Numbered from the stretch's first letter, positions 20,253 through 29,178 are shown. The stretch is DNA of 39,237 bases from Limosilactobacillus gorillae (GCF_001293735.1 NZ_BCAH01000044.1:1-39237), one strand, 5' to 3'. Made by a program: numbers and translations. Notes: generated from the sequence alone by a model not told the origin.

Positions 20253-21428
20253 CTAGGATCTAACCAGTTTCCGGATGGTAAAGGTCAATAAAAAGGCCCC
20301 CAGCAAAAAGACAATTACCATCCAATATGGGTAAAGGTAGTTTTTATCCAGCAACGCCCCAGCCAAAAGAGGTCCAACCACGTTCCCAACGCTAGTCAAC
20401 GATATGTTCATCCCGTTAATCAATCCCTGGTTATTTTCCCCCAGGTCCGTCAAAAGGGTTGTAATCGCCGGACGTAGTAGGTCAAAGGCCTCAAAGACGA
20501 CCAAGGTTGCTAGGGTAATCTGCCAGGCGATTCCGTCATAAATCACGAAAACTGTCCCAATCGCCGCTAGCAAGTAGGCCCAACGCACCAGCTTTAACTC
20601 CCCCAGCCACCTGACCATTGACTCAAAGCAGAAAACCTGCAGGATTAGGGAGGCAATCCCATTTAAGGTTAAGACGAAGGCAATCTGACCCAGGCTAAAG
20701 CCATGGACCTGGTTAACGTAAAGCGAGTAGATTGCTTCAAAGCCGGCCAAACCAAAGGCAGCCACCAGGATCATTAAGAACAGCATTCCGACCGTTGGTG
20801 ACCAGATCTCCTTTAAGGCAGTCATCGTCGACTTTCCTTGGTGATGATGCTCATGATGGGAAACTCCAACCTCCTTATCACTAGGCAACCATACCAATGC
20901 CACGATCGTCGACACCACCCCTAGGACTCCAGCCACCCAGAAGGGAAGCTTGAAGTTATCGGCCGCCAAGAGGCCCCCGATCCCGGGACCCAGGATCAGT
21001 CCCCCAGAAAATGAGGCTGATAGCCAGCCAATCACCTTCGGCCGCTGGGCTTGCGTAGTGATATCGGCGGCTAGGGCCATCGAAGTAGGGACAAACATGG
21101 CGGCTGCTAGCCCATCAATTGCCCGCGATAAGTTAAAGGCAGTTAAAGAGTTCCCAGCCGCAAATAAGAACTCAGCCCCGGCAAAAATCCCCAGTCCCCA
21201 GACCAGCATTGACTTTCTCCCCCACTTATCTGAGACCCGACCAACCACCGGCGAGGCAATAAATTGAACCAGGGCAAATAAGGCTGCCATTACCCCCATA
21301 TCAAAAGCTGACAAGTGGTAAGTCGCCTTGATGGCCGGTTCAACCGGAAAAATAAGGCTCATTCCCAAACAGATCAGGAATTGACACACCAACATGATGT
21401 TAATTGTCCGTTTTACTTGTTTACTCAT
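20253..21428 (-). CDS. MFS drug/proton antiporter-like transporter
   Basis: 391 residues with about twelve hydrophobic segments; loop 2-3 carries the MFS motif GRVSDKWGRKSML, and the DHA1 motif C-like GPGIGGLLA sits in segment 5. The family exports drugs or metabolites using the proton gradient; the substrate cannot be read from sequence. The central cytoplasmic loop contains SHHEHHHQG, a cluster of five His. The start is ATG 21428, eight bases after AAGGAGGA; an upstream ATG 18 bases earlier precedes the ribosome binding site and is unlikely. Confidence 0.9.
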   Translation of the reverse strand: MSKQVKRTINIMLVCQFLICLGMSLIFPVEPAIKATYHLSAFDMGVMAALFALVQFIASPVVGRVSDKWGRKSMLVWGLGIFAGAEFLFAAGNSLTAFNLSRAIDGLAAAMFVPTSMALAADITTQAQRPKVIGWLSASFSGGLILGPGIGGLLAADNFKLPFWVAGVLGVVSTIVALVWLPSDKEVGVSHHEHHHQGKSTMTALKEIWSPTVGMLFLMILVAAFGLAGFEAIYSLYVNQVHGFSLGQIAFVLTLNGIASLILQVFCFESMVRWLGELKLVRWAYLLAAIGTVFVIYDGIAWQITLATLVVFEAFDLLRPAITTLLTDLGENNQGLINGMNISLTSVGNVVGPLLAGALLDKNYLYPYWMVIVFLLGAFLLTFTIRKLVRS

Positions 21429-21471
21429 ACCTTCTTCCTCCTTCATGGATTTTAATAATTAGTTAAAGTAG

Positions 21472-21510
21472 GCCCCTAGTATCCGGTTAACCGGGTATTA
21501 GGGGCTTTTT
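21472..21510 (+). terminator. strong hairpin with a T run on the + strand
   Basis: 15-bp stem with two G-U wobbles (GCCCCTAGTATCCGG / CCGGGTATTAGGGGC) around TTAA, followed rightward by TTTTT. Both flanking genes run leftward. On that strand the hairpin follows an A run and has only a weak T tract after it. It may act as a poor leftward terminator for the sirtuin operon or stop antisense transcripts. Confidence 0.55.
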
Positions 21511-21518
21511 CTTCAATC

Positions 21519-22217
21519 TCAATTTACCTTAAGCTGGGCAAAGAAATCAACGGCGTCTTCAACCACCATTTCAAAATTACCCGGCAAGTTCAATGGCTCT
21601 TGGTTGACCGCCAAAATTTTGACATCTGGGCGGACGTACTCAAGCAACCCGGCGAAGGGGTAAACCTTCATTGACGTGCCAACCACCACAACTAGGTCGG
21701 CTTCTTGAATCGCCGCCAAAGACTGGCGAATCGCCCTTTCTGGGATTCCCTCATCATACAAAACGATATTGGGGCGTAGCGATCCTTGATCGGTCTTATG
21801 TAGCCGGTTTTGCAAGTATTCTTCGACCGGCACGTGGGCGTGGCACTTTTCACAATAAACGTCAAACAGGTTACCGTGAAAATCGACCAGGTGCTTGGTC
21901 CCGGCCAATTCGTACAGGTTATCAATATTTTGGGTGATCACACTCGCCTTGTCTAACCGGGTCAAGGCCGCCTGCTTTTCGTGGATGACGTTGGGCCGGG
22001 CCTCTGGAAAGTACAGATTATTCTTACAGAAATCGTAAAAGCCCGCCGGATCACTCATAAAGAAACGGTGGCTCAAGAAATACTCTGCATTTTGGTTTTG
22101 CTTGTACAAGCCATTAGCGGACCGAAAATCCGGAATCCCGGATGCTGTTGACACCCCGGCCCCGGTCAAAAAGACAATGTGGTGGGCCGAATCAAATAAG
22201 GCTTGCTGCTTTAACAT
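21519..22217 (-). CDS. sirtuin (SIR2-family NAD-dependent protein deacylase)
   Basis: 232 residues. NAD-binding GAGVSTASGIPDFR, ITQNIDN and catalytic His in DFHGN are intact, so NAD-dependent lysine deacylation is plausible. The zinc module is reduced: CEKC is present but the second pair expected before LRPNIV is absent (HKTDQGSLRPN), and the usual FGE reads YDEG. The protein may bind zinc weakly or not at all. GGGAGG inside the end of the upstream gene serves as ribosome binding site, and only two bases separate the stop from this ATG. It is last in the ppx-mvaA-HExxH-sirtuin operon. Confidence 0.9.
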   Translation of the reverse strand: MLKQQALFDSAHHIVFLTGAGVSTASGIPDFRSANGLYKQNQNAEYFLSHRFFMSDPAGFYDFCKNNLYFPEARPNVIHEKQAALTRLDKASVITQNIDNLYELAGTKHLVDFHGNLFDVYCEKCHAHVPVEEYLQNRLHKTDQGSLRPNIVLYDEGIPERAIRQSLAAIQEADLVVVVGTSMKVYPFAGLLEYVRPDVKILAVNQEPLNLPGNFEMVVEDAVDFFAQLKVN

Positions 22218-22219
22218 GG

Positions 22220-23203
22220 TTATCCCTCCCGAACAGTGTAAGGAAAGCCGCGCTTCTCCAAGAACTCTTGGACTGGCTCGGCGTAGAGCTTAACAAATTC
22301 CTCCGGTGCGTTTCCCTTTGGCCTTGGAATGACAAAGGAATTTTGCCCGTCGCCCCGTCGCAGGCCAGTGTAGGCATTTCCTTGATTATCCTTCAGTTGC
22401 ATGTCGGAACGGTAGATTTCAAAGACCTGCTTAACCTCTAAGCGTAATTGTCGCTTAGAGAGGACCGGCGTTACGGTCGCGTAACGTTGGTTGTTTAAAA
22501 GCGGTAACCCCCAGCAACCCAGTTGTTCGTCAACCAGCTTGAAGAGGTTGACAATTGTCCGCCGAGTTTCCCACGGGCCTTCCATCGGCCGGTTAAAGAT
22601 CTTTTCTTGCCATTCCTTCGCCACCTTAAGGGCGTACGGGTACCTCTGGTTCAACTCCTCCTCCACAACCGCTAAGTGGTTACCAAAGAAGGTCACGGCA
22701 TCAAAGAGGTTAATCACTCGTACCAGGGTATTCATCTTCTGGTCAGCACTGCTCAGCGGGTCAGCATCCTCTTCTGGCAGAGCGGCTTCAAGGCCCTTAA
22801 GGTACTCTTGTTCAATTGTTTCGTTGATCAAGCCCCACTTACGCTGGTCGGCGACAATCAGCCGGTGCATCACGGCATTGTATAGGCCAGTGGCAAACAT
22901 CCGTGATTGATCATCGAGATCCTTATCGCCCCAAGACAGGTTAAAGAGAACTTGCGGGTATTGCTTCAAGGTATACCAAAGATGTAGCAGTTCGTGTGAG
23001 GCGGTGTAATTTGGCGCCGTCAGGTCCTTTACCTGAACGACCATCATCCCCGGTAACTGCTTTAATTCCGCTTGATCATGGCGCACAACGCCACTCTTGT
23101 CACCGGTGAAATCAACGTGTACCATTCCCAGTGGGTACAAGTCGTCAACTTCTTTTAGTAATTGCTTAACCGGTGCTACTAACTCAATTTTCTCTTCTGC
23201 CAT
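22220..23203 (-). CDS. uncharacterised protein with HELLH motif (putative metal-dependent hydrolase)
   Basis: 327 residues, no signal peptide or membrane segment. TASHELLHLWY at about residues 90-100 matches the HExxH zinc-hydrolase signature, with the His/Glu/His in a predicted helix. A third ligand is not obvious: Asp/Glu-rich stretches follow (WGDKDLDDQSR, NAVMHRL, EEELNQR). From memory, some lactobacillar homologues carry the label IpaB/EvcA family, which says nothing about function. The start is ATG 23203 (GAAAGGAAACAAACG upstream), overlapping the end of mvaA by 20 bases; a frame beginning further upstream lacks a ribosome binding site. Tight coupling to mvaA and the sirtuin suggests a shared role, unproven. 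Confidence 0.82.
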   Translation of the reverse strand: MAEEKIELVAPVKQLLKEVDDLYPLGMVHVDFTGDKSGVVRHDQAELKQLPGMMVVQVKDLTAPNYTASHELLHLWYTLKQYPQVLFNLSWGDKDLDDQSRMFATGLYNAVMHRLIVADQRKWGLINETIEQEYLKGLEAALPEEDADPLSSADQKMNTLVRVINLFDAVTFFGNHLAVVEEELNQRYPYALKVAKEWQEKIFNRPMEGPWETRRTIVNLFKLVDEQLGCWGLPLLNNQRYATVTPVLSKRQLRLEVKQVFEIYRSDMQLKDNQGNAYTGLRRGDGQNSFVIPRPKGNAPEEFVKLYAEPVQEFLEKRGFPYTVREG

Positions 23204-24461
23204 CGTTTGTTTCCTTTCTAATTTGGGCCAGTATGTCGCTTGCCACCTGGCGATCAACGTGGCTCAGCTGGGCCAGGCGTTTGGTCAACCGGGGCACCTC
23301 AGCGATGGTTGCCCCCACGCTTAGGGCCAGCGAACGATACTGTAATTTCATGTGCCCCGCTTGAATACCAGATGTCGCCAGAGCCCGCAAGGCAGCTAGG
23401 TTCTGGGCCAGGCCGGCGGCGGCAATCACACCGGCTAGCTCTTGGGCACTCTTGATTTGTGAGATTTGGTAGTTTGTGTTGGACTGCGGGGTTGTTTTAA
23501 TGGAGCCCCCAACCACCCCCACTGGCATTGGGAGGGTCAGGCGACCCACTAAGCGGTCACCATCAACTTGCCAGGTTGCAAGTCCCCGGTAGTGGCCATC
23601 CCGGGCGGCGTAGGCATGGGCACCAGCCTCAATGGCCCGCCAGTCATTGCCACTGGCTAAAACTAGGGCATCAATCCCATTCATGATCCCCTTATTGTGG
23701 GTGGCCGCCCGGTAGACATCAACCTGGGCCAAGTCGCTCATCAAAGCAATTCGACGGGCGACTTGGGGACCGGTCATATCACTGGTCGCTAGGTGGGCCG
23801 GGTCAACCTGGCAGGTTACCGTCTGAAGGCTTTCGGTCGCCAGATTACTTAAAATGGCCGTCAAGACGGTGTAACCCTGCTTCCTTAGCCAGGCTCCCAC
23901 TGCCTCAGCCATTGTGTTGACCGAATTCGCCCCCATTGCCTCGGATACGTCAACTAAAAGGTCCAGGCTTAAAAAGGGCGGCTCGATCCGAACCCGGAGG
24001 CCCTTAGCACCGGCTCCGCGCCTTTTCATTGACGGGTGGGCGTCATTAGCCACCGTTAAAATCGTTTCTTCGTGTTCACTCAACCAGGTGGCCAGAGCAT
24101 CATAGTCGTCAATGTTAGTTAAAACCACTTGGCCGACCAAGGAGCGTGGTTCAGCACTGGCATGAAAGCCGCCGCTTTGGGCCACCCGCTGACTACCATT
24201 GCTGGCCGCGGCAATCACTGACGGCTCTTCGGTCACCATTGGCATGGTGTACTCACGGCCATTAACCACCAACCCTACCAAGAGCCCTTCGGGGAGGTGG
24301 TAATCAGTCACGTAGTTTTCCACCAGCTGGTCACCCAGGCTGGTCGCCTGGTTTTCCAGAGTCGCAAACTGTTCATCGCTAAGGGCGCACATTTGTTTAA
24401 CCAGGTTGCGCCGTTCCTGTGCGCTCCGCTTGTAAAACCCATGTTGCCAATTCTTAGTCAT
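23184..24461 (-). CDS. mvaA: hydroxymethylglutaryl-CoA reductase (class II)
   Basis: Reduces HMG-CoA to mevalonate, feeding isoprenoid synthesis. 425 residues. Class II signatures: VEAPSVIAAASNG-like TEEPSVIAAASNG (active-site Glu), DVSEAMGANSVNTM (cofactor/substrate loop), HNKGIMNGIDALVLASGND (catalytic Lys and Asp) and a C-terminal flap with the catalytic His (GHMKLQYRSLA). The start is ATG 24461 behind GGGGAGCAAC; it overlaps the ppx stop by eight bases. An upstream in-frame ATG lies deep inside ppx and lacks a ribosome binding site. Its presence shows that the organism uses the mevalonate pathway. Confidence 0.95.
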   Translation of the reverse strand: MTKNWQHGFYKRSAQERRNLVKQMCALSDEQFATLENQATSLGDQLVENYVTDYHLPEGLLVGLVVNGREYTMPMVTEEPSVIAAASNGSQRVAQSGGFHASAEPRSLVGQVVLTNIDDYDALATWLSEHEETILTVANDAHPSMKRRGAGAKGLRVRIEPPFLSLDLLVDVSEAMGANSVNTMAEAVGAWLRKQGYTVLTAILSNLATESLQTVTCQVDPAHLATSDMTGPQVARRIALMSDLAQVDVYRAATHNKGIMNGIDALVLASGNDWRAIEAGAHAYAARDGHYRGLATWQVDGDRLVGRLTLPMPVGVVGGSIKTTPQSNTNYQISQIKSAQELAGVIAAAGLAQNLAALRALATSGIQAGHMKLQYRSLALSVGATIAEVPRLTKRLAQLSHVDRQVASDILAQIRKETNDGRREN

Positions 24462-25392
24462 GTTGCTCCCCCCGTTGCCGTTTTTGAATGTATTCGGTAA
24501 TGATGCCTTCACGTACTCCCGATTCCGAGAAGATCACCCGGCCGTCACTATTCCGCTGCAGCAAACAAATCAGCGGTAACATTCCCCCAATGATGATATC
24601 GGCACGATCAGCTTCAAGCCCCGGCATCTTCTTACGCTGAGCCAGGTTACGGTTTAATAATTCCCGGTAGGTCCCGTAAACCACCCTGGACGACAGACGG
24701 TAACCGTGAAAGGTATTGCCGTGCTGGCGGCGGCGAGCATAACTCATCCGAGCAAGGGTCCGATTCGCCCCACCCAAAAGAACGATTGGTACCCGCGTGG
24801 CGTAACGCAACCATGGGATTTTATTAAAACGTTCGGTCACCATTGATTGGGCCCGGAAGAGGTCCGCGGCCCGCACAAAGCCGCCAAGGTGGTATTGTTC
24901 CGATAGATTCACCGCTCCAAACGGTAATGAGATCAAGTCGCGAGCCTTTTTATGTTGAACTAGGATCAACTCGCTACTGGCCCCACCTACGTCTAAGATC
25001 AGGCAGTGACTCAATTTTAACGTTCGCACCACCCCTAAGTAATCGTAGTAGGCTTCCTTGCGCCCGGACAGCACCTGAAATTCCAACCCGGTCTCTTTTT
25101 TGACCCGATCCAAAAATTCCCGGCGGTTTTTGGCTTGCCGAACGGCGGCCGTGGTAATCGCCCTGACCCGTAGATTGGGCAAGCCCTGATAAAGCCGCTT
25201 AAACCGTTTCAAGGCTGCAATCGTGTGCTCAATCGCCTTGGGTTGGAGGATTTTCTCCGTTCCCATCCCCTCGGATAAGCGGGTGTTTTCCTTGACCCGT
25301 TTGATCTCCCGAAAGTCTCCGTTGTCGGCAATTTCCGTGATTGCCATGCGGACGGAATTTGAGCCTAGGTCAACAATCGCTAGGTTTTCCAC
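24454..25392 (-). CDS. ppx: exopolyphosphatase / ppGpp phosphohydrolase family protein
   Basis: 312 residues of the Ppx/GppA family in the ASKHA (actin-like) fold: VDLGSNSVRMAI phosphate-1 loop, ITTAAVRQAKN, phosphate-2 LDVGGASSELI, and a distal GGANRTL. It contains only the catalytic domains and lacks the C-terminal HD-like domain of E. coli Ppx (over 500 residues), as is common in Gram-positives. It removes terminal phosphate from polyphosphate or converts pppGpp to ppGpp; the two cannot be told apart here. The GTG start follows AAAGGGGGGTGAT. It heads the operon with mvaA. Confidence 0.92.
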   Translation of the reverse strand: MENLAIVDLGSNSVRMAITEIADNGDFREIKRVKENTRLSEGMGTEKILQPKAIEHTIAALKRFKRLYQGLPNLRVRAITTAAVRQAKNRREFLDRVKKETGLEFQVLSGRKEAYYDYLGVVRTLKLSHCLILDVGGASSELILVQHKKARDLISLPFGAVNLSEQYHLGGFVRAADLFRAQSMVTERFNKIPWLRYATRVPIVLLGGANRTLARMSYARRRQHGNTFHGYRLSSRVVYGTYRELLNRNLAQRKKMPGLEADRADIIIGGMLPLICLLQRNSDGRVIFSESGVREGIITEYIQKRQRGEQHD

Positions 25393-25557
25393 GACTCATC
25401 ACCCCCCTTTATTTAAATTTGTTTTTTCGTAATGTTATCCATCCTATGTTACCATTTTTCGTCACCAGGCAACACGAATAATCCCCCGGAAGCGCAATTT
25501 ATCTTAAGTCCGTTTTTTGCCGTAGCAGATTTCTGTTATTTCCCAAACGGTGAGTGC

Positions 25558-25563
25558 TACAAT
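25558..25563 (+). promoter_or_regulatory. -10 element for helD
   Basis: TACAAT 32 bases before the helD start; no convincing -35. The divergent gap 25393-25595 otherwise shows nothing I can assign. Confidence 0.4.
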
Positions 25564-25595
25564 GAATAGATAATTTTTTTACGGGAGGCCTTTTG

Positions 25596-27920
25596 GTGAC
25601 TGAACAACTACAACAACGAGCAATCGAACAAGCCCGGGTGAACCGGGTAATCAAAGAAATCGATCGTCAGATTTTGGAGGCCGAACACGCTCTGACCGCC
25701 GCCCACCGAGAAACCCGGGCGGTTGAACAAAACTACAGCGAAAACGCCTCGATTAACCGCTACGAAGTCGATGATATCGCCGAATCACGGTCTGAAATTG
25801 AACAGCAACGCCAACTGGTGGCCCGGGCCAGCGAAAATGAAACCATTCTGGCCCACCAGCTGGCGACCTTAAAGCAGCTTCGTGACCAACCCTACTTTGG
25901 CCGTATCGACATCCAGGACCCGGGCGAAAAGGAGGTTGAATCCCTGTATATTGGCACCGCCTCGTTGATGAACGAAGATAAGACCAATTTTTTGATTTAT
26001 GATTGGCGCGCCCCCATTGCCGGGGTTTATTACAACGGTACCCTCGGCCCGGTCGAATACCAGACCCCGGCGGGACTCCAGCGCACCACCCTAATAAAAA
26101 AGCGTCAGTTCACCATCCATAATGGTCAGATTGAAAACATGTTTGACACCAACGAAACGGTTGGGGACGCCATGCTGCAAGCGGCCTTGGGACGCCAGAA
26201 CGACCGGACCATGCAAAATATCGTTGCCACGATCCAAAAGGAACAAAACGACATTATCAGAAACACCACCGCCGACCTGATGGCGGTCCAAGGGGTGGCC
26301 GGCTCAGGGAAGACCTCGGCCATTCTGCAACGAATTGCCTACCTGCTCTACCACGCTCGCGAATCCTTAAACGCCGACCAGATCGTTTTATTCTCACCTA
26401 ACCTCTTGTTCTCCCATTACATTGCCTCGGTCCTGCCCTCTCTAGGGGAACGCAACATGCGCCAGGTTACCCTCTCTAACTTCTTAACCCGGCGCTTTGA
26501 GGGACTCCAGGTCGAATCCCTCTTTGACCGCTACGAGGTACGGAACCAAAGGGGCGATTCCCACGTACTCGATGACTGGATGGAATCTTCTGCCAGCATG
26601 GCCGCCGTTAAAGACTATCTAACCACCCTTTCGAATGGCCAAGCCCCCCTCTTGTTTAGCAATCTCAACTTTGAAGGGCGAATTATGTTTTCAAAAGAGG
26701 AAATCAAACGTATCTATGACCACCAGGTCGCCAAAATGAGCGTGGCCGACCGACTGGTCAAGGTCAAAAATATCCTCATCCGGCGCCTCCAGCACCAGGC
26801 AACGATTGAGGCCAAGCATGATTGGGTGCAAAAAGAACTTGATACCTTATCTAACCAGGAGCTTCATATCCTGTACGGTAAAAAGACGATTGATGACTTT
26901 GAAGACGAACAGGCAGCCAACGCCTACTTAGCCCGGCGTCTGGCTAAACGCCGGTTACGCGTGATTGCCGATGCTATTTATAATAACTACTTCTTAGACT
27001 TCTTCACTCTTTACCATCAATTCCTACTGCGCCTACCACTGAACGGTCCAGTAACGGAGACGGCCCGCCTAGCTTTAGCCAACGACTTCAGCCAAGGAAT
27101 TGAATTCCACCAGATCAAGCTTATTCACACGGCCCCCTTCTTGTACCTGCGCGACCTCTTGACCGGGGGTGGGCAAAATCGGAGCTACCAGTATGTCTTC
27201 ATCGATGAAATGCAAGACTATTCCCTAGCTACCTTGATCTACTTAAAGCACGCCTTCCCGTCGGCTAGGTTCACCGTGATCGGCGACTCTGAACAAGCCC
27301 TCTTTCACCCCCTGGAACTTCCCGAAGTCCTGCTTAAGCGGATCGAAAGCGCCTTGGGGGCCAGGCATCCCCGCCTGATTGCCTTGCACCGATCCTACCG
27401 GTCAACCTATGAAATCACCACCTTCGCCAAGGCCCTCCTCCCCGATGGCGACCAGATCACTGCCTTTGCTCGCCACGGTGAACCAGTCAAGCTCCAGGTT
27501 CACTACCACCAAGCCGCCTGGCAAGTTGGTCTGGTTAAGGCAGTTCAAAACATGCAAGGACGCTTTGATACCGTTGCCGTCCTGACCAAGGACCAAGAGG
27601 AGGCCAAGCAAGTCTACCACCACCTCTATGGTCGGGTGGCCAACCTCCACCGCCTGACCGAGGCCGATACTCAGTTGCCTAGCGGGATCTTGATTTTGCC
27701 GATCTACCTCGCCAAGGGGCTTGAATTTGATGGGGTCGTGGTTGCTAACGTCGCCGATACCCACCTGGGAACACAAGCCATCGGACTCTTGTACACGATG
27801 GCCACGCGAGCAATGCACGCCCTGACGATGCTGACGATTGGCCCGGTAACTCCCGCGCTCTCCGGGAACACCAGCCAGTTTTTAACCATTACCCACCCAG
27901 CGGAGCTCTCCGCCAAATGA
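25596..27920 (+). CDS. helD: RNA polymerase recycling motor HelD (UvrD/Rep-like ATPase)
   Basis: 774 residues. The N-terminal ~110 residues are charged and helical (coiled-coil arm that enters the RNA polymerase secondary channel in B. subtilis HelD). Next comes FLIYDWRAPIAGVYY, conserved in the family, then the split superfamily 1 ATPase core: Walker A VQGVAGSGKTS near residue 235, Walker B YVFIDEMQDYS and late motifs LHRSYRST and YLAKGLEFDGVVV. HelD binds stalled or idle RNA polymerase and uses ATP to release DNA and RNA; delta assists it. Two adjacent starts exist, TTG 25593 and GTG 25596; GTG has seven bases to GGGAGG and is preferred. It is monocistronic, with a strong terminator after it. 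Confidence 0.93.
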   Translation: MTEQLQQRAIEQARVNRVIKEIDRQILEAEHALTAAHRETRAVEQNYSENASINRYEVDDIAESRSEIEQQRQLVARASENETILAHQLATLKQLRDQPYFGRIDIQDPGEKEVESLYIGTASLMNEDKTNFLIYDWRAPIAGVYYNGTLGPVEYQTPAGLQRTTLIKKRQFTIHNGQIENMFDTNETVGDAMLQAALGRQNDRTMQNIVATIQKEQNDIIRNTTADLMAVQGVAGSGKTSAILQRIAYLLYHARESLNADQIVLFSPNLLFSHYIASVLPSLGERNMRQVTLSNFLTRRFEGLQVESLFDRYEVRNQRGDSHVLDDWMESSASMAAVKDYLTTLSNGQAPLLFSNLNFEGRIMFSKEEIKRIYDHQVAKMSVADRLVKVKNILIRRLQHQATIEAKHDWVQKELDTLSNQELHILYGKKTIDDFEDEQAANAYLARRLAKRRLRVIADAIYNNYFLDFFTLYHQFLLRLPLNGPVTETARLALANDFSQGIEFHQIKLIHTAPFLYLRDLLTGGGQNRSYQYVFIDEMQDYSLATLIYLKHAFPSARFTVIGDSEQALFHPLELPEVLLKRIESALGARHPRLIALHRSYRSTYEITTFAKALLPDGDQITAFARHGEPVKLQVHYHQAAWQVGLVKAVQNMQGRFDTVAVLTKDQEEAKQVYHHLYGRVANLHRLTEADTQLPSGILILPIYLAKGLEFDGVVVANVADTHLGTQAIGLLYTMATRAMHALTMLTIGPVTPALSGNTSQFLTITHPAELSAK

Positions 27921-27960
27921 AAAAAGCGATCTCACCGTTTTGTGGCGAGATCGCTTTTTT
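27920..27960. terminator. bidirectional terminator between helD and the antiporter gene
   Basis: Stem AAAAAAGCGATCTC-A-CC / GG-C-GAGATCGCTTTTTT with a short loop and six T at the end on either strand. It serves the convergent genes on both sides. Confidence 0.92.
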
Positions 27961-27963
27961 CAT

Positions 27964-29127
27964 TTAATTGGTAACGGAATTATGCTGTCGCTTTAAGGCG
28001 TGTTTTAAGATAAACGGCGCCAAGACGGTCGCTAAGACGATTACCGTGATTACATCCGAATAGTACTTGGAGGACAGGAGGTGGGCCTCATAACCAATCT
28101 GGGCGGTAATCAAGGCCATTTCTCCACGGGCAATCATCCCGCTACCGATCACGTAACTAGACTGGCGGTCAAAGCCCATCAGCATGGCCCCCCCACCAGA
28201 CCCGATCAACTTAGTTAAGCAGGCCAGAATCGTCATCGAAACGATGAAAACCAGCGAGTCAAAGAAGTGGTCTAATCTCATCACCAGCCCGACGTTGACG
28301 AAGAAGACCGGGATGAAGACGGCATAGCCAAGGGGCTCAAAGGCTTCCGCGATATCATGACGGGTCTTAGTGTTGGCCACTGCAATCCCAGCGAAAAAGG
28401 CTCCCACGGCCCCACTCAAGTGAACCATGTCAGCTAAGGAGGCCATCCCCAGGCACAAAATCATTGCCATCACGGCTGGAGCCGCCGTAGTCAAGAATCG
28501 CTTACTTAGCCGCATCAGATACGGTGCCAGCCAGCGTACTAAGAAGTAAGTCCCCCCAAAGAAGAGTGCCTGCATCATAATAATCATCGGCAGGCTGGTT
28601 GACGATTCACCGCCCTTACCGTTCATCACTGAGATCAAGATGCTTAAGATCAAGACCCCACCGATGTCGTCGGCTACGGCTGCCCCTAAGACGGTTGCTC
28701 CTTCCTTGCTGTCAAGCTGACCATACTCGCGTAAAACGGCCACTGAAATGGAAACCGAGGTCGCCGAAAAGATCACCCCGATAAAGAGGGATTCGAACCA
28801 CTGTAAGCCAAAGAGCTGCGAGCTCAGCCCCATGATCACAATTGGTAGTATCACTCCACCTAGGGCAACGGCCATGGCTGGTTTAAGGTATTTTTTTAGC
28901 AGTGACAGGTCACTCTCCAGACCGGCAATGAACATCAAGACGATCACCCCGATCTCTTGGAACTCCTCGATCATTGCGGTTTGGTGAATCCAGCCCAGGA
29001 CGGCCGGTCCCGCCACGATACCAACCAGAATCTGGCCGATCACGTCGGGGATTCCCCAGCGGTTAAAGAAGTGCGACACCACCTGGGTAACCAGCAAAAT
29101 CCCCGTCAACGTTACTATAAAAGACAT
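27964..29127 (-). CDS. CPA2-family cation/proton antiporter (NapA/KefB-like)
   Basis: 387 residues with about twelve to thirteen hydrophobic segments. GIPDVIGQILVGIVAGP in the first domain and VLGAAVADDIGGVLIL, with the paired Asp that carries ions in CPA2 antiporters, identify the family; FSATSVSISVAVL and a conserved late Arg (MIARGEMAL) support it. No TrkA-N/RCK regulatory domain is attached, which is like Enterococcus NapA and unlike full KefB. It probably exchanges Na+ or K+ for protons, affecting pH and salt tolerance. The start is ATG 29127, behind GAAAGGAAATTT; an upstream frame has no ribosome binding site. Confidence 0.93.
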   Translation of the reverse strand: MSFIVTLTGILLVTQVVSHFFNRWGIPDVIGQILVGIVAGPAVLGWIHQTAMIEEFQEIGVIVLMFIAGLESDLSLLKKYLKPAMAVALGGVILPIVIMGLSSQLFGLQWFESLFIGVIFSATSVSISVAVLREYGQLDSKEGATVLGAAVADDIGGVLILSILISVMNGKGGESSTSLPMIIMMQALFFGGTYFLVRWLAPYLMRLSKRFLTTAAPAVMAMILCLGMASLADMVHLSGAVGAFFAGIAVANTKTRHDIAEAFEPLGYAVFIPVFFVNVGLVMRLDHFFDSLVFIVSMTILACLTKLIGSGGGAMLMGFDRQSSYVIGSGMIARGEMALITAQIGYEAHLLSSKYYSDVITVIVLATVLAPFILKHALKRQHNSVTN

Positions 29128-29178
29128 AAATTTCCTTTCTGACAGACTCCACCATATCAAAAATTTTATTCCATAATC

